A stretch of 10,813 bases of DNA from Bondarzewia mesenterica (lineage: Eukaryota > Basidiomycota > Agaricomycetes > Russulales > Bondarzewiaceae): the NCBI GenBank assembly GCA_004802705.1, contig SGPL01000832.1:1-10813 (forward strand), read 5' to 3'. How positions within the stretch are numbered: position 1 is the first letter of the stretch; each line of letters starts with the position of its first letter. Both the position numbers and the translations under genes were made by a program. Shown piece after piece: positions 1 through 6,100 of the stretch. The notes beneath the pieces were generated by a model. The model was given only the letters and a program-made list of their open reading frames with translations, was not told where the DNA came from and did not search any database.

Positions 1-194
1 ATGCCTTCCCCTCCTGTACCTCCTCCTCCACCAATGCCTTCCCTCACCATCTTCGTCGTCAGCGCCCTCCCTCGCCACCACAACCAACGCCTCTCACCGC
101 ACCCTCCCAGGTCCCCATCGACATTGACACGCTTGCTTGTGCGAGCGTGCCATTCCATTTTCCACACATACATATTCTTCCTTCCTTTTTCCGT
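1..194. other. Pro/Ser-rich stretch, no gene supported
   Basis: All three forward frames are partly open and rich in Pro, Ser, Leu and His because the DNA is a C/T-rich low-complexity tract. One frame contains a fragment reading VPIDIDTLACASVPF, which might be the remnant of an exon, but no splice sites, upstream context or domain support it. The apparent ORF from base 1 runs straight into the minisatellite and is most likely an artefact of stop-poor sequence. I see no promoter or RNA gene here. Confidence 0.4.
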
Positions 195-617
195 CCACCT
201 TACTGCGTGTCGTCTGCGCATCATCCGCCTTATTGTGTGAGCTTTGCGTGTTGTTCGCGTTACTGCATGTCGTTTGAGTGTCGTCCGCCTTATTGTGCGT
301 CATCCACCTTACTGTGTGTCGTCTGAGTGTCGTCTGCTGTACAGTGTGTCGTCCACCTTACTGCCAGTCATTTGCATGTTATCCGCCCTACTGCATGTCG
401 TCCACCTTATTGCGTGTCGTTTGCGTGTTATCCGCCCTACTGCATGTGTCCACCTTATTGCGTGTCATTTGCGTGTTATCTGCCCTACTGCGTGTCGTCC
501 ACCTTACTGCCAGTCGTTTGCGTGTCGTCCGCCTTATTGCGTGTCGTTTGCATGTTATCCGCCCTACTGCGTGTCGTTACATATCTATTTTGTACCTTTC
601 GCCTTACTGCTAGTCAC
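195..617. repeat. Degenerate minisatellite, 49-bp higher-order unit
   Basis: The array is built from a 19-mer (consensus CCACCTTACTGCGTGTCGT, also as CCGCCYTACTG...) and an 11-mer (TTGCGTGTTAT or TTGCGTGTCGT). The 19-mers start at 195, 225, 255, 285, 304, 334, 353, 383, 402, 432, 450, 480, 499, 529 and 559. A degraded one lies near 599. From 285 to 528 they are arranged as five 19+19+11 units (49, 49, 49, 48, 49 bp). The flanks are simpler 19+11 units. Because 49 is not a multiple of three, all frames are cycled, so the several overlapping ORFs here are almost certainly not genes. A tail repeat, ATCTATTTTGT, occurs twice between about 583 and 632. Confidence 0.88.
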
Positions 618-1195
618 ACCCATCTATTTTGTCTCGTTGCGCTCCTTGTATTGTTCTCTCCACCTTCCAACCTGCCGTTGGAAAGCTAAGTTTTTTCTGT
701 TCCATCTCTTACCCTCCGTTAATAACTATTGAAAGTGCAGGTCTTTCTTGTTCATCACCCATCTTTTGGCGGCCCTCCTAAAATCTTTATTTTCAAAATC
801 GGTTGGTAAGTACATCTCTTTCTATTCTATTTATTTTTGTTCTCATTCGTTCCTAACAGATACCATATTCATCCGCACCGCCCAATGTACGCGATCAGGA
901 ATATATGGTTAGATGGTTAAGCGGTTGGCAACGGTCTGGGAGGTGGGCTGGTCGAGCAAGTCGGTTTGGGAGCGGTCTGGGAGCACGAGTCGCTGGTGGG
1001 GTCGCAGAGCTCGAAAAAGTTATGTAGTCAAAGCCACTCATAAGGCTTGCAATCCAACACTATCAATCTCATCTCCTATCTGTGTGCATTTTAAAATCAA
1101 TAAGTTGTTTACCATGTTTGAGCACTTGCCTGCCATGGTCAAATGGAGTCTGCGTGACACGCACTCAAATATCACGTGTACTCGATCAGACACGC

Positions 1196-1203
1196 GACGC
1201 GTC
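1196..1203. promoter_or_regulatory. GACGCGTC palindrome (MCB-like core ACGCGT)
   Basis: A perfect 8-bp palindrome sits about 80 bp upstream of the gene 1 start and contains ACGCGT. In fungi this hexamer is the binding core of the MBF-type cell-cycle factor. The match is short, so the regulatory role is only a suggestion. Confidence 0.2.
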
Positions 1204-1253
1204 TCCCCCGATGCTACTCCTTCTCAACCTTCGTTATTGCAGCAAAACCGACA

Positions 1254-1265
1254 ACGTTATAACGT
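1254..1265. promoter_or_regulatory. 12-bp perfect palindrome ACGTTATAACGT
   Basis: A perfect 12-bp inverted repeat ends 15 bp before the gene 1 ATG. It could be an operator-like factor site or part of the 5' leader. Nothing ties it to a named factor. Confidence 0.25.
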
Positions 1266-1280
1266 CCATTCACATTCGTC

Positions 1281-1908
1281 ATGGACAGTCCGACGCAAAC
1301 GCGAGAACAAGAAATCATGGAGACTTTGAACACGATGCTTGCGCCCGAAATCGATACCTTGCGCCCCACTCAGAATCCGAACAAAATCAAGGCGCGGAAA
1401 CGAATTGCCCAAGATCTCATGGCGATGGTCAAAAAGGTCAAAGCGAGCACTAGAGACTCGAGTTCGCCGGTCAGTTCTCGAGTCGGTTCTTCCAGAAGTC
1501 GGCGCAACAATGCACAGGAAGAAGACGAAGATACGGAAGAAGTTGACGAGTTGTTACAAGACGAAGACAGCGAAGACGATCGCAGTCGTCGACGGCGACC
1601 TTCTATCGATCAGCAAGAGCGAGAAGACGAAGAAGAACAAGAGGAAGAGGACGATCCGAATCACGTTCGTTTCGGGGTAGGTTCCTTTTCTTTTTGCTAG
1701 CTAATTTCATGTCTCCATTGTGAGTGCACAGGAAGTCGGCAGTGCAGAGCGTCGGCAATACGTCTTGACCAAGCGGGCGCACCTCGCTCGCTCTCATCTC
1801 GGAAAAGACAAACTAACAGTGGCGGATATTCCGACCATTGTTCGCTGGTTGCACGAACATCCCAATGTCGCTAGAGTCGCGCGCGAGGATTTAGGCTGGA
1901 ACGACTGA
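1281..1908 (+). CDS. Gene 1: small acidic protein of unknown function (2 exons, 190 aa)
   Basis: I do not recognise the family. Proposed exons are 1281-1676 and 1732-1908. The 55-bp intron has a GTAGGT donor, a CTAAT branch site and a GCACAG acceptor, and it joins in phase 0. The start ATG has a good context (GTCATGG); a second in-frame ATG lies at 1317. Residues 1-75 are mixed and basic (KARKR, KKVK). Residues about 80-128 alternate Glu/Asp runs with Arg clusters (RSRRRR) and are probably disordered. The second exon gives a compact 58-residue segment with WLHEHPNVARVAREDLGWND at the end. Acidic regions of this type occur in chromatin-associated proteins, but that is only analogy. The stop overlaps the next ATG (TGATG), so genes 1 and 2 may be halves of one protein. 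An alternative phase-2 intron, 1848-1924 (weak donor GTTGCA, CTGAT branch, CTCCAG acceptor), would fuse them in frame. Confidence 0.6.
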
Positions 1909-2713
1909 TGCGAGGATACTCCAGTCACGTTGAACCCGACTGGATCGCTCTTTTTGCTGGATGGGGCGATAAACCAGCAACTTGGGCGCATATATGCCGC
2001 AAGTCTGAAGATCTAGACGGACAGGATGAGCGCACGCGCATATTCGGTCGTCAGGAGGTGAGACCCATTACATATGTGTTCTTTCCATGTTTTTATCTGC
2101 ATACATGCGACTTAGTTGCTCATCCGAGAGGATGAACGTCGAACCGAACGATCTTTTGTCGACTCTGTCATCAATCAGATCGAAACCATTAAGTTCGCCT
2201 CTGATTGGAACTCGCAAGGGTCGGGGAGGGGCGGGCGCAACTGGAAAAAGTCGTACTACGAGTGGGCCTTTGTCAAGAGGTACCCTGCCGCGTTTGAAGG
2301 ATTGAATGCGCGGGAGCGGCAGGACAAAACCCAGACGGCTCCTTTCAAGAAACACTTTCTGCGTCTCAAGAGGACTTATGAGCGTCCCGTCACAGCGCGA
2401 AACACCCTCCTCTCCCTTTACCGGGTGGTGAGTTTCGTCGTTCACTACTACTCTTTCGACTCACCGTTTTCAGTTTGGGTCGTCCGTATTGATGGATCCC
2501 ATATGGGATGTTTCTGTCCCGAGGACGCCCAAGTTTACGGATCTTCTAGGTCGGATTTGTGGCATTGCGCCCATCGACGGCGAGGAGGTTATGACAACGC
2601 AGGTTGATGCGTTGCGTGCTCATAATGATGCGGTTCTGTTGGGCATCGTTTACAAGCTGGCAGGCGATGTAGTGCATGACTTTGTCAGCTCTTTTCTTGC
2701 TCAAGAGTATTGA
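1908..2713 (+). CDS. Gene 2: hypothetical protein (3 exons, 233 aa), start overlaps gene 1 stop
   Basis: No family is recognised. Exons are 1908-2057, 2116-2427 and 2474-2713. Introns are 2058-2115 (GTGAGA...CTTAG) and 2428-2473 (GTGAGT...TTCAG), both phase 0, so the frame is continuous and each join is supported by standard splice signals. The protein has aromatic-rich segments (DWIALFAGWGDKPATW near the N-terminus, NWKKSYYEWAFVKRYPAAF in the middle) and a charged Arg/Glu stretch (REDERRTERSF) that could be helical. It ends in a hydrophobic helix-like region (LLGIVYKLAGDVVHDFVSSFL). There is no signal peptide or clear catalytic motif. The splicing pattern suggests a real gene. Whether the ATG at 1908 is the true start, or the reading frame continues from gene 1 through a missed intron or a frameshift, cannot be settled here. 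Confidence 0.62.
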
Positions 2714-3152
2714 TGGTATCAGCATTTTCTTTTATACACGCCACCTTCGTCTGCTTCCTTTGTTGCTCTTTGTGCTTAACCTTGTCGTCGATTTGCTAGT
2801 CCTTTGTAGTCTCTCTGTATGGCTTTGACAGACCTGTTCATTCTTGTCCACACCCCCTGTGGGTGACTGTGTAGTAGTTGTACGAATATTGTGAATCAAT
2901 GCGGGGGTTTCCTGATCGTTATTGTCCACAGTCCTTTTGAGTGAGCTCTATAGTACTCTACTTGCATGAAAAAAAAGTGAATATATGCGTGATTTCCTGA
3001 TTTCCCATCCACGTGATGCTACGGTTTGATCACGTTTTCGATATACGCAGCTATGCGCGCGTGAATGCTACCTCTTTTTCTTATATCCATTTCTCTTTCT
3101 CCATCCCATCTTCTCACTCGCGATTGCGTTCCGAGCTCGTTCTCATTCTGCC
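2714..3152. other. Intergenic region, gene 2 3' end to gene 3 leader
   Basis: AT-richer sequence with no supported ORF. It holds the hairpin motif at 2848-2862. The stretch before gene 3 (about 3070-3120) is strongly pyrimidine-rich (repeated CTTTTTC/TCTCTTTCTCC), as is common just upstream of fungal transcription starts. TTATATC at about 3079 is a weak TATA-like candidate. A CACGTG lies at 3010-3015. Confidence 0.5.
2848..2862. other. CCACA-loop-TGTGG hairpin motif, copy 1 (downstream of gene 2)
   Basis: CCACACCCCCTGTGG forms a 5-bp perfect stem with a 5-base C-rich loop, 134 bases after the gene 2 stop. Including the four preceding bases, 17 of 19 positions match a second copy at 9115-9129 downstream of gene 3. 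It could be a 3' UTR processing or protein-binding element. Confidence 0.35.
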
Positions 3153-6100
3153 ATGGATCCATCGAATCATCGTCGCGACGGCAAGCGTCCTGCGAGTCCT
3201 CTTCCACCTGATCAGCTTCCGTGCGCGCCTTCTTCTATGAGTCGACCTATGCTGAATATTTTATCAGTTTTAAAAGAAATAAAGACGATCACCAGTCGTG
3301 AGTGTTGGACGCTTTCCTCATTATCATTTTATTTCATATCGATCTCTTTGTCAGTCGTCTTTGCGAACGCTGTCGGGATCTGATCAAGAAAGGGCCAAGG
3401 ACCGTGCACGCCCGTTGTGCGAGTCGCACGCAGCATTGTTATTATGATCGTGGCACGATACCGTATGTGGCGACACATGGGCCGGACGGTGAGATGCCTT
3501 GCCAGCATTGTTCCCTGCGATTTATCAAGGCAGATGCATTGGTAGTGAGTGACTGTATGCGCGTCAGCGGCGCATATATCCTGAGTATTTTTCGGTAGGA
3601 ACATTGCAAGATGTGTCTGAGGGTGGACACTTCGAATGGTACCCCAAAACGGCCCGTCCCTCCTGTCGTCACCGCGGCGAATTCACCGCTGGGCGGCTCG
3701 TTGCTGTCCCTCTCTCCCGCTGAAGGTTTGCCACGCGAACCCGTGTCCGATCCATCGCCGTCCTCCAGTAGGCCGCAGTGTGAACCATCGCAGGGCCCCC
3801 CTTTTTCTTTTCTAGATCTCCTCAACGATTCGGACCAGGCCGATCATCTATGGTCGACTTATCAATCCTTGCCTCTCACCTCCAGACCTCCCTTGCCCGA
3901 ACTTGAATCTAGTGCCATAGTTCACGATTCTGATCCTCAGGACAGATCTGCGGTGACTCTTTCGCAATCGCGGGTATTATGTTCATGAACGAGCTCATTT
4001 TTTATTTAATCGTGTTTACCATCGTCTGTAGCTCTCTCGGAAGCTCTGCCGGACACTGTGCAGACTGACTTAATGAGAGCAAATGGTCTGCTGCTCAATT
4101 TAACTCACGCCCTGTTGATTTGTATCAGCTGTTCGTCGTGCATCAATTCGGCCGACCCACGACAACATATTGTGTCGAATCACTCTCAAGTTCACCCGCA
4201 AAAAGATCTGAACACGCTTTTACGAGCAGAGCTTGAACGGTACGTGCTGTCTTTCGAGTGGCCGCCGAAACTGCCCGTCGAACCTGTCGACCCGATTTTT
4301 GGACTCGTGCCGCCAGAGAAAAACTATCATCTCTGCGTGCGCTGTCATCGGGCTTTTAAGGGCAACGACACCGACGCTGCATCGCAGCCACCGTCCAACG
4401 CGTTCAAGGTGCACTGCTGCACGAACGATGAACGCCCGACTTCCGATAGGGTGTTCACCTTGACATCCGTCCAGAAATTTGCTCGTAGCCGACGCTTTTC
4501 TTGGTTTCCTGTCAACGATGAACACTTGCCGATGACGCCAAATACTGACTTGTTGTGGGCGTCTTATCGAGCAGAGATGGCGACTCGCGACTCGCCGTCT
4601 CAAGATCTAGCACTTCCGGACAATTTTCGCGTCCTCCACCAGTTCATTCAGAAAGAACGATGGCTGGACCATGTCAACGACAAAGATTCGGCGGAATTGA
4701 TGCAACTCGTCCACATCGACGCAGACGATCGATTGCTTCCATATCTGCATCGGCACGTCCATGCTTACCTCGCGTATTATCAAGCTCGTCTGCACGACCA
4801 CTACGCGCGCAGACTTATAGGCACTAGACCGTCGTACGCTCCTTTCTCTCTCTCTCCGCTTGTCTACTCAAAATTCTTTTCCAGTGCTGAGTAAATCGTT
4901 CGTGTTCATCGACCGTCTTTCTTTCTTAATCTTCTCTCCATAGACACGCCGCAACATATCAGCTTCATCACGCAGACACGCAGTTTTCGACGCACAATTC
5001 GTACGCGCATACGCTGGCGTCGTGCATCGCGTTCATCGTCCGCAATCACCATCGGCCGTCTCCGAGTTATCATTTTTCGATGTCCTCAGCCGTGTCGGAC
5101 GCATGTCAAGTGCTGCTAGATGCGTTTGCGGGGACAGGCAGCATGGTCACGAAAACTTATGATGGAATAGACCATCCCACTCCATCGGAGGGCACTGTGG
5201 CCGAAGACGACGACGAGCACACCGACGCGTTAACTGAAGAAGATCGCCTGACTGTTGTCCTGACGCCGGATCCCGACGCCTGCTTGACGGCGTACGGAGG
5301 AGGTGAGGTATGCAAGGTACCGCCTTACTGTCCCGCCATCCAGCTTGCTCTCTGTGAATTGTTGGTATGTCTGTTCACGGAGACGCCGACTGCCCAAGGG
5401 GGGGACGGAAAGGGATTTTTTCACGCCGTACAACGATTTCTCATCCTGGCGTCGATTCGTCCGGACGGGATGTGGCTGCCGTCGAATTCCATCATGCAAC
5501 TCATCTCACCGTTGCTATTCACGGGGCGTTTGACCATGTATTCCGTCATGTACGCTGCCTGTCTGAACGAACCAGGGCTTTCGACGCACGAGTGAGTGAT
5601 CCGGTGCTCGACAGTTCTCGCATATACATAATTTACCGCAGGGCGTTCAAGTTGGTCGAGCGGCACCTGGAAGAGTCGACCGAGGGCATCATGCCCAAGT
5701 TGTACCTACTTCTTCGAGGCCTATCACATTTAGAGTCGGCGGACGACAACATCATCAAGTTCAATGCACCGGACTGCCTTGGGACGTCAGCCATCTTTGG
5801 CGACCGTGTTTTGAGGCTGGAGGAACTCAAGGTCGTCCACGAAGAACTCGTACAGGAAGCTACAAAGATCATGGACGAACTTCTTTTTAACCAGCCCGAT
5901 TTCCAACTTCCACAGGACCTTATCATACACGAAGATCCTCTGGACCGCACGCCGGGTTACAGATTCGTCAATGACCAGCGGAACGTTTGGGCGCAAGGCA
6001 AAACGGTGCTGGAACACATACTCACCACGCCGGAGCTGTTCGCGTGGTTTGGGTATCGAGACCGTCATGGCAAGGTTGCGTGGCTGCCGGGCCCCTGCCA

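Larger units (their letters stand above)
618..1280. other. Intergenic/upstream region with an intron-like block
   Basis: No convincing coding frame was found. The stretch 806-859 has a strong GTAAGTA donor, a T-rich interior and ends CTAACAG, so it looks like a 54-bp spliceosomal intron. The exons it would join hold no good ORF (one frame reads FGGPPKIFIFKIG and then meets a stop). It could be a 5' UTR intron of gene 1 or belong to a non-coding transcript. CGGTCTGGGAG occurs twice within 930-985. Open frames from 913 and 1082 have no recognisable content and are probably chance. Confidence 0.4.

Noticed and set aside
244..732. Several long overlapping forward ORFs in the minisatellite
   Set aside because: All three frames are open because the repeat units are poor in stop codons; the products are repetitive Cys/Val/Leu strings and shift with the 49-bp period.
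905..990. tRNA-like stretch (TGGTTAAGCGG resembling a D-arm)
   Set aside because: No T-arm GTTCRANNC box, acceptor stem or anticodon arm could be fitted.
1173..3015. CACGTG E-boxes upstream of genes 1 (1173) and 3 (3010) as a shared control site
   Set aside because: A palindromic hexamer is expected two or three times in 10.8 kb, and a third copy lies at a splice junction at 8738.
4086..4128. Possible extra intron in gene 3 ending TATCAG
   Set aside because: Weak donor GTCTGC and the resulting phase leads to an early stop; reading through keeps the frame open.
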